NCBI RefSeq assembly: GCF_002021925.1
Contig: NZ_CP012546.1
Location: 558,001 to 622,000 of the forward strand
Source: Campylobacter pinnipediorum subsp. pinnipediorum
Lineage (GTDB): Bacteria > Campylobacterota > Campylobacteria > Campylobacterales > Campylobacteraceae
DNA: 64,000 nt
Direction: 5' to 3'
In this document: positions 21,205 through 30,284 of the stretch, one piece after another
Position numbering within the stretch: position 1 is the stretch's first letter
How the letters are laid out: each line of letters starts with the position of its first letter
Notes under the pieces: generated by a model
Databases searched by the model: none
Told to the model about the DNA's origin: nothing
Seen by the model: the letters and a program-made list of their open reading frames with translations, nothing else
Translations under genes and position numbers: made by a program

Positions 21205-22567
21205 TTCTAAAAAAATAAAATTAGAATTTAAACCAGAAGGTGAGACTGTTCGAATTTATGTATGTGGTCCTACTGTTTACGATCATTCACATTTAGGTCA
21301 TGCAAAATCAGCTATAAGTTTTGATTTATTAAGAAGGGTTCTAATAGAGCTTGGATATAAACTAAAATTTGTAAGAAACTACACTGATATTGATGATAAA
21401 ATTTTAAAAAAAATGAGTGAAACAAATAAGCCACTAGAAGAAATAACAAATTTTTATATAAAAAGCTATGAAGATGACATGAAAGCTTTAAATGTCTTAG
21501 ACCCAGATATTAAGCCTAAGGCAACAGAATGTGTGGATGATATGATTGATTATATATCAAATCTAATAAACAAAGGTTTTGCTTATAAACTAGATGACGG
21601 AATATATTTTGACACAACAAAAGACAAGCACTATCTAAGTATAAGTGGCAGAGAAAATGAAGAAAATAGCATAGCAAGAATAGAAACAAATAATTGTAAA
21701 AACAACCAAAAAGACTTTGTTTTATGGAAATTTGATGAAAACTTTTATGATTCACCTTTTGGTAAAGGAAGACCTGGTTGGCACTCTGAGTGTGTAGCTA
21801 TGATAAAAAAATATCTGTCAAATGATAGCGAGTTTGAGGTTGATATTCATGCCGGAGGTAGCGATTTATTATTTCCACATCACGAAAATGAAGCAGCACA
21901 ATGCAGATGTGGCGAAGAAAAGACGCTATCAAAATATTGGATGCATAATGGTTTTATACAAATAAATAATGAAAAAATGGCAAAAAGTTTAGGCAATAGT
22001 TTTTTTGTAAAAGATGCATTAAAATTATATCATGGAGAGGTTATTAGATTTTATCTTTTAAGCACACATTATCGTGCGAATTTTAATTATTCATTGCAAG
22101 ATTTAAATGCATCAAAAAAACGCCTTGATAAATTATATAGACTTAAAAAAAGAGTTTATGGTGTAAAAGAAAGTGAAATAGACACAGGATTCAAAGATGA
22201 AATTTTAAAAGCTTTAAGTGATGATTTAAATACATCAAAAGCATTAGCTGTTGTTGATGAGTTTGTGGCTAATGCAAATGAAGCCTTGGATAAAGAACCA
22301 AAAAACAAAAGCATAAAATCTCAAATAGTCGCAAATATATCGTTTATAAACAAAGTTATAGGCATAGGTATTATAGACAACTTTGAGTATTTTCAGTTTG
22401 GAATAGATGAGCAAAGTAAGCAAAAAATAGATGAACTTATAAGCAAAAGAGATGAAGCAAAAAAGGCAAAAGACTTTCAAACAGCAGACAAAATAAGAGA
22501 AGAGCTTACAAAAATGCAAATAAGCATAATGGATACCGCAAATGGAACATTTTGGGAAAAAATATGA
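21188..22567 (+). CDS. cysS: cysteinyl-tRNA synthetase
   Basis: This class I synthetase charges tRNA-Cys. The 459-residue product has the zinc/HIGH segment [19 protein letters not shown] at about 20-38 and the KMSKS-type loop [12 protein letters not shown] near 260. The zinc-binding GWHSEC and HHENEAAQ segments are also present. It overlaps the end of murJ and the start of msbA, so the three genes are one transcript. Confidence 0.97.
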   Translation: MQIYDSSKKIKLEFKPEGETVRIYVCGPTVYDHSHLGHAKSAISFDLLRRVLIELGYKLKFVRNYTDIDDKILKKMSETNKPLEEITNFYIKSYEDDMKALNVLDPDIKPKATECVDDMIDYISNLINKGFAYKLDDGIYFDTTKDKHYLSISGRENEENSIARIETNNCKNNQKDFVLWKFDENFYDSPFGKGRPGWHSECVAMIKKYLSNDSEFEVDIHAGGSDLLFPHHENEAAQCRCGEEKTLSKYWMHNGFIQINNEKMAKSLGNSFFVKDALKLYHGEVIRFYLLSTHYRANFNYSLQDLNASKKRLDKLYRLKKRVYGVKESEIDTGFKDEILKALSDDLNTSKALAVVDEFVANANEALDKEPKNKSIKSQIVANISFINKVIGIGIIDNFEYFQFGIDEQSKQKIDELISKRDEAKKAKDFQTADKIREELTKMQISIMDTANGTFWEKI

Positions 22568-24288
22568 AGCAACTTACCTTATTTCAAGTATTAAAAAGAT
22601 TTAAAGGCTATTTTAAGGATTATATACCGTATTTTGTACTAGCATTCATAGGTATGATTTTAGCAAGTGGGGGCTCAGCTGCCACAGCATGGCTAGTGCA
22701 ACCTGTTTTAGATAAAATTTTTGTTGAAAAAAACAGAGAATTACTATATATATTACCTTATGCGATAATACTTGTTTATTTTCTAAAAAATGCCGGAACA
22801 TTTATGCAAGCATATTATACAGCCTATATAGGGCAAGATGCAATTAGGCGTTTTAGAGATGAGTTGTTAGCAAAACTATTAAGCCTTGATATGAGTTTTT
22901 TTAACAAATATAGAACTGGCGAGTTAATGAGTAGAACGATGAATGATATTGAAAGAATTAGAACTATAGTATCTACAATGATACCTGAGTTCATAAGAGA
23001 AATTATAACCGCCATATCATTACTTTGTGTTGTTATATATCAAAGTCCAAGATTGGCATTTTTTGCCCTCATAGTACTTCCGGTTGCTGCATATCCCATA
23101 ATAACTCTTGCAAAAAAAATGAAAAAAATCTCAAGAAAATCTCAAGAAAAAATATCAGATATAAGTTCGGCTTTAAATGAAATTTTTACAAATATTGAGA
23201 TAATAAAAGCAAATAATGCACAAAGTTATGAGCATAAAAGATTTGCGGATGAAAATTTTAATTTTCTAAAAATAAACTTAAAAGCAACAAGAATAGAACA
23301 ATTAGTAAGCCCTTTAATGGAGATGATAGGCTCAATAGGTGTTGCTATAGTTATAATTATAGGAGGCAAAGAGGTAATAGATGGCACTATTAGCATAGGA
23401 TCATTCTTTTCATTTTTATCTGCTCTTTTTATGCTTTATACCCCAATAAAAAGAGTTGTTGGAATTTATAGCAAACTACAAGATGCAATAGCAGCAAGTG
23501 AAAGAACATTTGAACTAATGGATAAAAAAAGTTTAATGTTGGATGGCAATTTAGAAATTCCAGATAAAATTAGTAGTATAATTTTTGATAATGTTAGACT
23601 AAACTATGATAAAAAAGAGGTATTAAAAGGCATAAATTTTGAGGCAAAAACATCTGAAATGATAGCTTTTGTAGGCTCTAGTGGCGGTGGAAAAACATCA
23701 ATTATAAACCTTCTGATGAGATTTTACAATGTAACTAGCGGTATCATAAAAATAAACGGAACAAATATAAATGATTTTAGTATAAATTCCATTCGTGACA
23801 AGATAGGACTTGTGACACAAAGAATATATATTTTTAATGACACAATAGCAAACAATGTATCTTATGGAAAAGAATACAATGAAGAAGCTATTATAAATGC
23901 ATTAAAAATGGCAAATGCTTATGGGTTTGTAAGCGAATTAGATGATGGTATAAATACTATTCTTGATGAGTTTGGAACAAATCTTTCAGGTGGGCAAAGA
24001 CAAAGAATAGCAATTGCAAGAGCACTATACAAAAATCCAGAAATTTTAATATTTGATGAAGCCACATCAGCTCTTGATAATGAGAGTGAAAAAGAGATCA
24101 CAAATGCTATAAATAGATTAAAGCACACAAAAATAATATTTGTTATAGCTCATAGACTAAGCACTATACAAAATGCTGATAAAATAGTTGTTATAAGCAA
24201 TGGGGTTGTTGCCGGCTTTGATACTGATGAAAATTTAAGTAAAAATTGTGATATTTATGCAAAACTCAAAGGCAAAGCCTTAGTTTAA
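22564..24288 (+). CDS. msbA: MsbA-type lipid A/polysaccharide ABC exporter
   Basis: This is a half-transporter with a six-helix membrane domain (about 1-310) fused to an ATPase. Walker A is GSSGGGKTS, the signature is [15 protein letters not shown], Walker B is [12 protein letters not shown] and the switch His is in VIAHRLSTI. Such proteins flip lipid A core across the inner membrane. I take ATG 22564, which overlaps the cysS stop as ATGA (574 residues); a TTG 12 bases earlier is possible. Confidence 0.92.
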   Translation: MKQLTLFQVLKRFKGYFKDYIPYFVLAFIGMILASGGSAATAWLVQPVLDKIFVEKNRELLYILPYAIILVYFLKNAGTFMQAYYTAYIGQDAIRRFRDELLAKLLSLDMSFFNKYRTGELMSRTMNDIERIRTIVSTMIPEFIREIITAISLLCVVIYQSPRLAFFALIVLPVAAYPIITLAKKMKKISRKSQEKISDISSALNEIFTNIEIIKANNAQSYEHKRFADENFNFLKINLKATRIEQLVSPLMEMIGSIGVAIVIIIGGKEVIDGTISIGSFFSFLSALFMLYTPIKRVVGIYSKLQDAIAASERTFELMDKKSLMLDGNLEIPDKISSIIFDNVRLNYDKKEVLKGINFEAKTSEMIAFVGSSGGGKTSIINLLMRFYNVTSGIIKINGTNINDFSINSIRDKIGLVTQRIYIFNDTIANNVSYGKEYNEEAIINALKMANAYGFVSELDDGINTILDEFGTNLSGGQRQRIAIARALYKNPEILIFDEATSALDNESEKEITNAINRLKHTKIIFVIAHRLSTIQNADKIVVISNGVVAGFDTDENLSKNCDIYAKLKGKALV

Positions 24289-24297
24289 GCGGTTTTT

Positions 24298-24306
24298 TGA
24301 TACAAT
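24298..24306 (+). promoter_or_regulatory. extended -10 promoter element for pyrD operon
   Basis: TGATACAAT follows a run of T's, the typical Campylobacter -10 context. It lies about 28 bases before the pyrD TTG start and just after the msbA stop. Confidence 0.6.
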
Positions 24307-24333
24307 CTCTGATATATTTTTAAGGATATTTTT

Positions 24334-25407
24334 TTGATTTTAAAATATGATTATTTAAAACAAATTTTTTTTAAATTTGATCCGGAAACTGCTCACAAAA
24401 TAGTAGAAAATACATTGCACTATACAGATGCATTATGTCCTAAAATTTTTGATTTTACTTCAAAATATTTTACATTTGAAGATCAAGCTTTAGAGCAAAA
24501 TATATTTTCAACAACATATAAAAATCCGGTTGGTATAGGTGGTGGATTTGATAAAAATGCAACAATGCTATCTGGACTAAAATCCTTAGGATTTGGATAC
24601 TTAGAATGCGGAACTTTTACACCAAAACCTCAAGATGGAAATGCTAAACCTCGCCTTTTTAGATTGATAGATGAAGAAAGTATACAAAATGCAATGGGTT
24701 TTAATAATAAAGGAAGCGAATATATAAAAAATATTGTTAAAAACAAATATCCATTCCAAATTCCACTTTGGGCGAACATAGGAAAAAATAAGCTTACACC
24801 AAATAAAAATGCCATTTGTGATTATGAAAAACTAGTAAATGATTTTAACGATATTTGTGATGCTTTTGTGGTAAATATATCATCACCAAACACACCAAAT
24901 TTAAGAGATTTACAAGAAAAAGATTTTATAAAAGAACTTTTTTTAACATTAAAAAATATTACAAAAAAACCAATTATTTTAAAAATTTCACCTGATTTGG
25001 AGATAAAAAAGGCAATTGAAATTTGCATAAGCGCAATAGAAAATGGCGCAAATGGTATCATACTAGCAAATACAAGCATCAACTATTCGCTATCAAACTC
25101 AAAAAACTTAAGGGATTTTGGTGGTCTTAGTGGACAAAACATAAAACAACTTTCAAGAAATATGTTTAAATTAATATCAAATGAAACATATGGTAAAACT
25201 GTATTAATAGCCTGTGGCGGTATAGACAATGCTCAAGAAGCCTATGATAGAATTAAAATGGGTGCTAGTTTGATTCAAATTTTTACAAGTTTTATATACA
25301 AAGGTCCCAAAATTTGTTATGATATAAATAGTGGCATTTTAAAATTATTAAAACAAGATGGACTATCTAATATAAAAGATGCCATTGGAATAGATATTAA
25401 AAGATAA
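24334..25407 (+). CDS. pyrD: dihydroorotate dehydrogenase (quinone), class 2
   Basis: PyrD oxidises dihydroorotate to orotate in pyrimidine synthesis and passes electrons to quinone. The 357-residue product has the class 2 N-terminal membrane-associating helix (LKQIFFKFDPETAHKIVENT), NPVGIGGGFDKNA at about 68-80, NISSPNTPNLRDLQ near 180 with the catalytic Ser, and IACGGIDNAQEAYDRI near 288. The start is TTG with AAGGA ten bases upstream. Confidence 0.96.
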   Translation: MILKYDYLKQIFFKFDPETAHKIVENTLHYTDALCPKIFDFTSKYFTFEDQALEQNIFSTTYKNPVGIGGGFDKNATMLSGLKSLGFGYLECGTFTPKPQDGNAKPRLFRLIDEESIQNAMGFNNKGSEYIKNIVKNKYPFQIPLWANIGKNKLTPNKNAICDYEKLVNDFNDICDAFVVNISSPNTPNLRDLQEKDFIKELFLTLKNITKKPIILKISPDLEIKKAIEICISAIENGANGIILANTSINYSLSNSKNLRDFGGLSGQNIKQLSRNMFKLISNETYGKTVLIACGGIDNAQEAYDRIKMGASLIQIFTSFIYKGPKICYDINSGILKLLKQDGLSNIKDAIGIDIKR

Positions 25408-25420
25408 AGAAGGATTATTT

Positions 25421-26668
25421 TTGATAAAATTTAATAAAACTACACTAAAAAATAAGCTAGAAGTTTATCATATACCTGTTAACAAGGGCTCAAAAGTTAT
25501 AAGTGTAGATATATTTTACAAAGTTGGGTCCAGAAATGAGACTATGGGTAAAAGCGGGATAGCTCACATGCTAGAACATTTAAATTTCAAATCAACAAAA
25601 AACCTAAAAGCTGGAGAATTTGATGAGATAGTAAAAGGATTTGGTGGAATAAATAATGCTTCTACTGGATTTGATTATACACATTATTTCATAAAATGCT
25701 CAAATGAAAATCTAAAAAAAAGCTTAGATTTATTTGCTGAACTTATGAAGAATTTAAAACTAAAAGATAGTGAATTTCAACCAGAAAGAGATGTTGTTGC
25801 AGAAGAAAGAAGATGGAGAACTGATAATAATCCATTGGGATATTTGTATTTTAGGCTTTACAATAATGCTTTTATGTATCATCCATATCACTGGACACCA
25901 ATAGGCTTTATAAATGATATAAGAAATTGGAATATTAATAATATAAAAGAATTTCACTCAACATATTATCAACCAAAAAATGCAATACTAATAATAAGTG
26001 GCGATATCTCAAAAGACGATGCATTTAAACTAGCAAAAGATAGTTTTGAGAATATAAAAAATACAAAACAAATACCAAAATTACACTGCATAGAACCAAA
26101 ACAAGATGGTGAAAAAAGAGCTATAATATACAAAGATAGCCCTACTCAAATGATTGCAATTGCATATAAAATACCGCCATTTAATCACGAAGATCAAATA
26201 GCTTTAAATGCTATGAGTGAATATCTAGCAAACGGCAAAAGCTCTATTTTACAAGATATCTTAGTAGAACAAAAACAGCTTGTAAATCAAATATATGCAT
26301 ATCCTATGAGCAGTATAGATGAAAATCTTTTTGTATTCCTTGCAGTTTGTAATCCAGACATTAAAGCAGAAGATATAGAAAAAGAAATTTTACAAATAAT
26401 ATCAAATATAAAAGAAAAAGAGATAGATGAAGATGATATTTTAAGAGTTAAAAATATCATAAAAACAGATTTTGTATACTCATTTGATAGTGCTTCCAAG
26501 GTTGCTAGCTTATATGGCAGTTATCTAGCAAAAGGTGACATAAAACCTTTATATAAGCTGGAGGAAAGCATAGAAAATATAGACAAAGAGATGCTAAAAG
26601 AGGCTGCAAAAAAATACTTTATAGCAAAAAACTCAACCACGGTTATACTAAAAAAGGAAGAGGGATGA
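25421..26668 (+). CDS. M16 family zinc peptidase
   Basis: The 415-residue protein has the inverted zinc motif H49-M-L-E52-H53 in [12 protein letters not shown], and a downstream zinc glutamate in the VVAEERRWR segment. The length corresponds to a single PqqL/processing-peptidase-like M16 unit with two homologous halves. It is probably cytoplasmic or periplasmic; no clear signal peptide is seen. The TTG start has AAGGA nearby, and the stop overlaps the dapA start. Confidence 0.93.
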   Translation: MIKFNKTTLKNKLEVYHIPVNKGSKVISVDIFYKVGSRNETMGKSGIAHMLEHLNFKSTKNLKAGEFDEIVKGFGGINNASTGFDYTHYFIKCSNENLKKSLDLFAELMKNLKLKDSEFQPERDVVAEERRWRTDNNPLGYLYFRLYNNAFMYHPYHWTPIGFINDIRNWNINNIKEFHSTYYQPKNAILIISGDISKDDAFKLAKDSFENIKNTKQIPKLHCIEPKQDGEKRAIIYKDSPTQMIAIAYKIPPFNHEDQIALNAMSEYLANGKSSILQDILVEQKQLVNQIYAYPMSSIDENLFVFLAVCNPDIKAEDIEKEILQIISNIKEKEIDEDDILRVKNIIKTDFVYSFDSASKVASLYGSYLAKGDIKPLYKLEESIENIDKEMLKEAAKKYFIAKNSTTVILKKEEG

Positions 26669-27558
26669 AACAACAAATTATAGGTGCAATGACGGCATTG
26701 ATAACACCATTTAAAAATAATAAAATAGATGAAGAAACTTATGAAAAACTAATCCTTAGACAGATAAAAAACGGGATAGATGCCGTGGTGCCGGTTGGAA
26801 CAACTGGAGAAAGTGCAACTCTAACCCATGATGAGCATAGAGTTTGTATAGAAATAGCAGTTAATGTCTGTAAAAATACAAATACAAAAGTGTTAGCTGG
26901 AGCTGGAAGTAATGCTACGCATGAAGCTATAGATATAGCTCAGTTTGCACAAAAAAATGGAGCAGACGGTATACTTTCCGTAGCACCTTATTACAACAAG
27001 CCTATGCAAAATGGGCTATATGAACACTATAAAGCTATAGCAAATAGCATAGATATACCAGTTTTATTGTATAATGTGCCAGGCAGAACAGGCTCTGATA
27101 TAATGCCCCAAACGGCTCTTAAGCTTTTTAAAGATTGTAAGAATATATATGGCATAAAAGAAGCAACAGGAAAAATAGATAGATGTGTTGATCTTTTGGC
27201 ACACGAACCTGCTTTGGTAGTAATAAGCGGAGAAGATGCTATAAATTACCCTATTTTAGCAAATGGTGGCAAGGGTGTCATATCTGTAACATCAAATTTA
27301 TTACCAGATAATATATCTGATTTAACACATTTAGCTTTAGAAGAAAAATTCATACAAGCTAAAAAAATAAATGATATGTTATATGATATTAATAAAATTA
27401 TGTTTTGTGAAAGCAATCCAATACCAGTAAAAGCAGCTATGTATTTAGCTGGATTAACACCTGTGCTTGAATATAGATTGCCATTAACAAAACCAAGTAA
27501 CGAAAACTTAAAAAATATAGAAAAAATTATGAAAAACTATAATATAAAAGGATTTTAA
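26665..27558 (+). CDS. dapA: 4-hydroxy-tetrahydrodipicolinate synthase
   Basis: DapA condenses pyruvate with aspartate semialdehyde in the lysine and diaminopimelate pathway. The 297-residue TIM-barrel has [16 protein letters not shown] at the start, [12 protein letters not shown] at about 42-53, [14 protein letters not shown] near 112 and the Schiff-base Lys in GIKEATGKI near 162. It overlaps genes on both sides by one to four bases. DAP is needed for peptidoglycan, matching the cell-wall theme of this region. Confidence 0.97.
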   Translation: MKQQIIGAMTALITPFKNNKIDEETYEKLILRQIKNGIDAVVPVGTTGESATLTHDEHRVCIEIAVNVCKNTNTKVLAGAGSNATHEAIDIAQFAQKNGADGILSVAPYYNKPMQNGLYEHYKAIANSIDIPVLLYNVPGRTGSDIMPQTALKLFKDCKNIYGIKEATGKIDRCVDLLAHEPALVVISGEDAINYPILANGGKGVISVTSNLLPDNISDLTHLALEEKFIQAKKINDMLYDINKIMFCESNPIPVKAAMYLAGLTPVLEYRLPLTKPSNENLKNIEKIMKNYNIKGF

Positions 27559-28343
27559 TGTATTTAAAAGATGATTTTCAAAACAAAACTTTAGTAATTA
27601 GTGGTGGAACCAGAGGGATAGGAAGATCTATTGTCTTAGAATTTGCAAAAATGGGTGCAAATATTGCTTTTACTTATAATTCAAACGAAGAACTTGCAAA
27701 ACAACAAGCATTGGAATTAGAAAAAGAATATAACATAAAAGCCAGAGCTTATGCCTTAAACATACTAGAGCCAGAAATGTATAAAGATTTGTTTTTAAAA
27801 ATAGATGAAGATTTTGATAGAGTTGATTTTTTTATATCAAACGCAATTATAGCTGGTCGTTCTGTAGCTGGCGGTTATACTAAATTTTTAAAATTAAGAC
27901 CAAGAGGAATAAATAATATCTTTACAGCAACAGTAAATGCATTTGTTGTTGGAGCTCAAGAAGCGGCAAAAAGAATGCAAAAAGTTGGAGGTGGAAGCAT
28001 AATATCTCTTTCATCAACTGGAAATTTAGTCTATATACAAAACTATGCTGGTCACGGAACAGCAAAAGCAGCTGTTGAAGCAATGGCAAGGTATGCAGCA
28101 ACAGAACTTGGAGAGTTTAATATAAGAGTAAATATAGTAAGTGGTGGCCCTATAGACACAGATGCTTTAAAAGCATTTACAAACTACGAAGAGGTTAAAG
28201 AAGTTACATCAAAACTTAGTCCTTTAAACAGAATGGGACAACCTGATGATTTAGCAGGTGCTTGTCTATTTTTATGCTCAAGCAAAGCAAGCTGGGTAAC
28301 AGGACATACATTTGTTATCGACGGAGGAACAACATTTAAATGA
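27558..28343 (+). CDS. fabL: FabL-type enoyl-ACP reductase
   Basis: The 261-residue Rossmann-fold protein has VISGGTRGIGRSI at 13-25 for NAD(P)H binding. The active site is Y163 and K170 (NYAGHGTAK), a Y-x6-K spacing that marks enoyl reductases rather than classical short-chain dehydrogenases (Y-x3-K). VSGGPIDTDALKAF near 195-208 closely resembles Bacillus FabL. It probably catalyses the last step of fatty-acid elongation. Whether a FabI also exists in this genome cannot be seen here. Confidence 0.8.
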   Translation: MYLKDDFQNKTLVISGGTRGIGRSIVLEFAKMGANIAFTYNSNEELAKQQALELEKEYNIKARAYALNILEPEMYKDLFLKIDEDFDRVDFFISNAIIAGRSVAGGYTKFLKLRPRGINNIFTATVNAFVVGAQEAAKRMQKVGGGSIISLSSTGNLVYIQNYAGHGTAKAAVEAMARYAATELGEFNIRVNIVSGGPIDTDALKAFTNYEEVKEVTSKLSPLNRMGQPDDLAGACLFLCSSKASWVTGHTFVIDGGTTFK

Positions 28344-28876
28344 GTCTAAATCTGCCAAATGCGCTAGCTTTTTTTAGAATACTTTTAGCACCATTGATGT
28401 TTTACATACTTATAAATGCACAATCTAATTTTTCAGATGTGCATATAAGTTGGATAAATTATTTTGCTGGACTTATTTTTGTTATAGCTAGTGTAACAGA
28501 CTTTTTTGATGGATATATAGCAAGAGCATGGGACCAAAAAACAAAACTTGGTGCCATACTTGACCCATTGGCTGACAAAATGCTTATATTGGCAGCTTTC
28601 TTAGGTCTTATGATGATACAAAGAGCAAATCCTTGGGCTGTATATATAATACTAGTAAGGGAGTTTTTTATAACTGGTTTTAGGGTTGTTGTTGCAAGTG
28701 AGGGTTTAAATGTTTCGGCTTCTATAGCTGGAAAAATAAAAACAGTTTTTCAAATGATAGCCATAGGATGGCTTGTAATGCAATGGTCATTTTCAGATGT
28801 ATTGCTTTGGTTCTCAGTAATTTTAACACTATATTCAGGTCTTGAATACATTATAACTTATATAAAAGCAAAATAA
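28340..28876 (+). CDS. pgsA: CDP-diacylglycerol--glycerol-3-phosphate 3-phosphatidyltransferase
   Basis: PgsA makes phosphatidylglycerol phosphate at the inner membrane. The 178-residue product has about four to five membrane helices and the complete CDP-alcohol transferase motif with its four Asp residues (DFFDGYIARAW, then LGAILDPLADK). It overlaps the enoyl reductase gene by four bases, ending the pyrD-dapA operon. Confidence 0.96.
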   Translation: MSLNLPNALAFFRILLAPLMFYILINAQSNFSDVHISWINYFAGLIFVIASVTDFFDGYIARAWDQKTKLGAILDPLADKMLILAAFLGLMMIQRANPWAVYIILVREFFITGFRVVVASEGLNVSASIAGKIKTVFQMIAIGWLVMQWSFSDVLLWFSVILTLYSGLEYIITYIKAK

Positions 28877-28890
28877 GAAAAAACCTTAAA

Positions 28891-29628
28891 TTATAAACTT
28901 TTTACATCAACAGATACGGCGCTAGTCTTAAGTTCCTTTAGCTCATAAAACAGATAATAATATATTAATTCATCTGGATTTAAGCTTTTATTAACAAACA
29001 CAGGTTCAATCATATTCATGATCTTATCAGACAAACTAGCAACCTCGACTAATAAAAGTTCATCTGATCTATTTTTTGCAACCTTAATACAATTAGAAAA
29101 TAAAGAAAAAATAGACTCAAATTCGTTTAAAACAACATTTGAAACTATCTTTGAATCATTATAAACTATTTTATTTAATTTCTCTTTGAGATCAACTAAA
29201 GCAACCAATGTTTCTTTTATTTTATTTTTATGCTTTGCTGTATTTTTGTAGCCTTTTTTGGAAGAATTGCCATATTCAACAACAAGCAAGTCTATCGTCT
29301 CTTCTATAAATTCCAAGCTCTGCTTTAAATTTTTATTTATATTTGGATCAACACCATTTTTCTTCATCTTATGTCTTAAGAGCATTTGGATTTGTTGCAA
29401 ATAAGAGCTTATACTTTCATAGTAATCTTCATCGTTAAAAACTCTTTTAAAAAAAGAACTTTCATTTCGACTTTTTAAGTTTTTGTTTTTTAGATTTTCC
29501 ATCATATTATTAAACTCAATTACACTTAAATTTGATTGGTTTTCAATATTATCATTATTGATATTTTCAAAAGTGGTAATATATTGTTCTAGCTTTTCTA
29601 TATCTTTTTTTATAGCATTAAAATTCAC
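28891..29628 (-). CDS. hypothetical coiled-coil protein of 245 residues
   Basis: I do not recognise a family. The protein lacks a signal peptide and membrane segments. It is rich in Lys, Glu, Asn and Leu, with long predicted helical stretches (about 5-60 and 85-160) suggestive of coiled coil. It is convergent with pgsA, which ends 15 bases away, and has its own -10-like TATAAT upstream, so it is a single-gene unit. A cytoplasmic scaffold or regulator is possible, but no function can be claimed. Confidence 0.72.
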   Translation of the reverse strand: MNFNAIKKDIEKLEQYITTFENINNDNIENQSNLSVIEFNNMMENLKNKNLKSRNESSFFKRVFNDEDYYESISSYLQQIQMLLRHKMKKNGVDPNINKNLKQSLEFIEETIDLLVVEYGNSSKKGYKNTAKHKNKIKETLVALVDLKEKLNKIVYNDSKIVSNVVLNEFESIFSLFSNCIKVAKNRSDELLLVEVASLSDKIMNMIEPVFVNKSLNPDELIYYYLFYELKELKTSAVSVDVKSL

Positions 29629-29657
29629 ATAAATCTCTTATAAATATTTTTAAAAAT

Positions 29658-29663
29658 ATTATA
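29658..29663 (-). promoter_or_regulatory. candidate -10 element for the 245-residue protein gene
   Basis: Minus-strand TATAAT preceded by a T-rich stretch, about 30 bases upstream of the ATG. No clear -35. Confidence 0.45.
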
Positions 29664-29880
29664 CTAAAAATATAAAAAATTTAAAATAAAAAACATTTTA
29701 ATGAAAATTAAGGATATAGATATTTATTTAAACCTGATTTTTGGCAGACTTTTTTATATCAAGTTTACTTAGTCTGTAAAAAATGCTTAAAAACAAAGAA
29801 AACATAAGAAGATTAAAAAACCTAGTAGTATTAATAAAATTATTACTTTAAAAAACAAGAAGATATTGAAAATGTATGAA

Positions 29881-29958
29881 TGGTGCGCCCGAGAGGATTC
29901 GAACCTCTGGCCTTTTGAACCGCAATCAAATGCTCTATCCAGCTGAGCTACGAGCGCA
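29881..29958 (-). tRNA. tRNA-Arg (anticodon GCG)
   Basis: The minus strand folds as a full cloverleaf with encoded CCA: acceptor TGCGCTC/GGGCGCA, D arm GCTCAGCTGGATAGAGC, anticodon stem TTTGA/TCAAA around loop TTGCGGT, and T arm AGAGG-TTCGAAT-CCTCT. The loop gives anticodon GCG, which reads CGC and CGU arginine codons. It has G, not A, at position 34, so inosine is not needed. Confidence 0.94.
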
Positions 29959-30110
29959 AGAAGTAGTAAAGTAAAATACTTATTTAGATTTGTGATTTTA
30001 TCAAAATATCCTTAAATTAAACATAGTTTGAATAAATTTATACTTTTTTTAGTGATAACTTGTTAATCTTTAGAATAAAAATAAATTTCAAATAATTAAA
30101 AAGGATAAAG

Positions 30111-30281
30111 ATGAATAATTTTTTTGACAGCTTAAAAGAGATAAAAAAGGATATGGTAAAAGAGCAAAAATCAGCTCAACCAAAAACAATAACAAAAGAA
30201 GATGTGATAGCAAAAAAAGAAAAAAAACTAAGAGATGATTTCTTGGCGTATATAAAAGATTGCAATATAAAGAAGATTTAA
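30111..30281 (+). CDS. small basic protein of 56 residues upstream of hypF
   Basis: A 56-codon frame with start ATG 30111 and ribosome site AAAGGATAAAG just upstream. It ends three bases before the hypF start. The product is charged and Lys-rich with no membrane segment (NNFFDSLKEIKKDMVKEQ, ending DDFLAYIKDCNIKKI). I know no family. Tight spacing to hypF and a good ribosome site support translation and co-transcription with hypF and nikR. Confidence 0.6.
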   Translation: MNNFFDSLKEIKKDMVKEQKSAQPKTITKEDVIAKKEKKLRDDFLAYIKDCNIKKI

Positions 30282-30284
30282 ATC

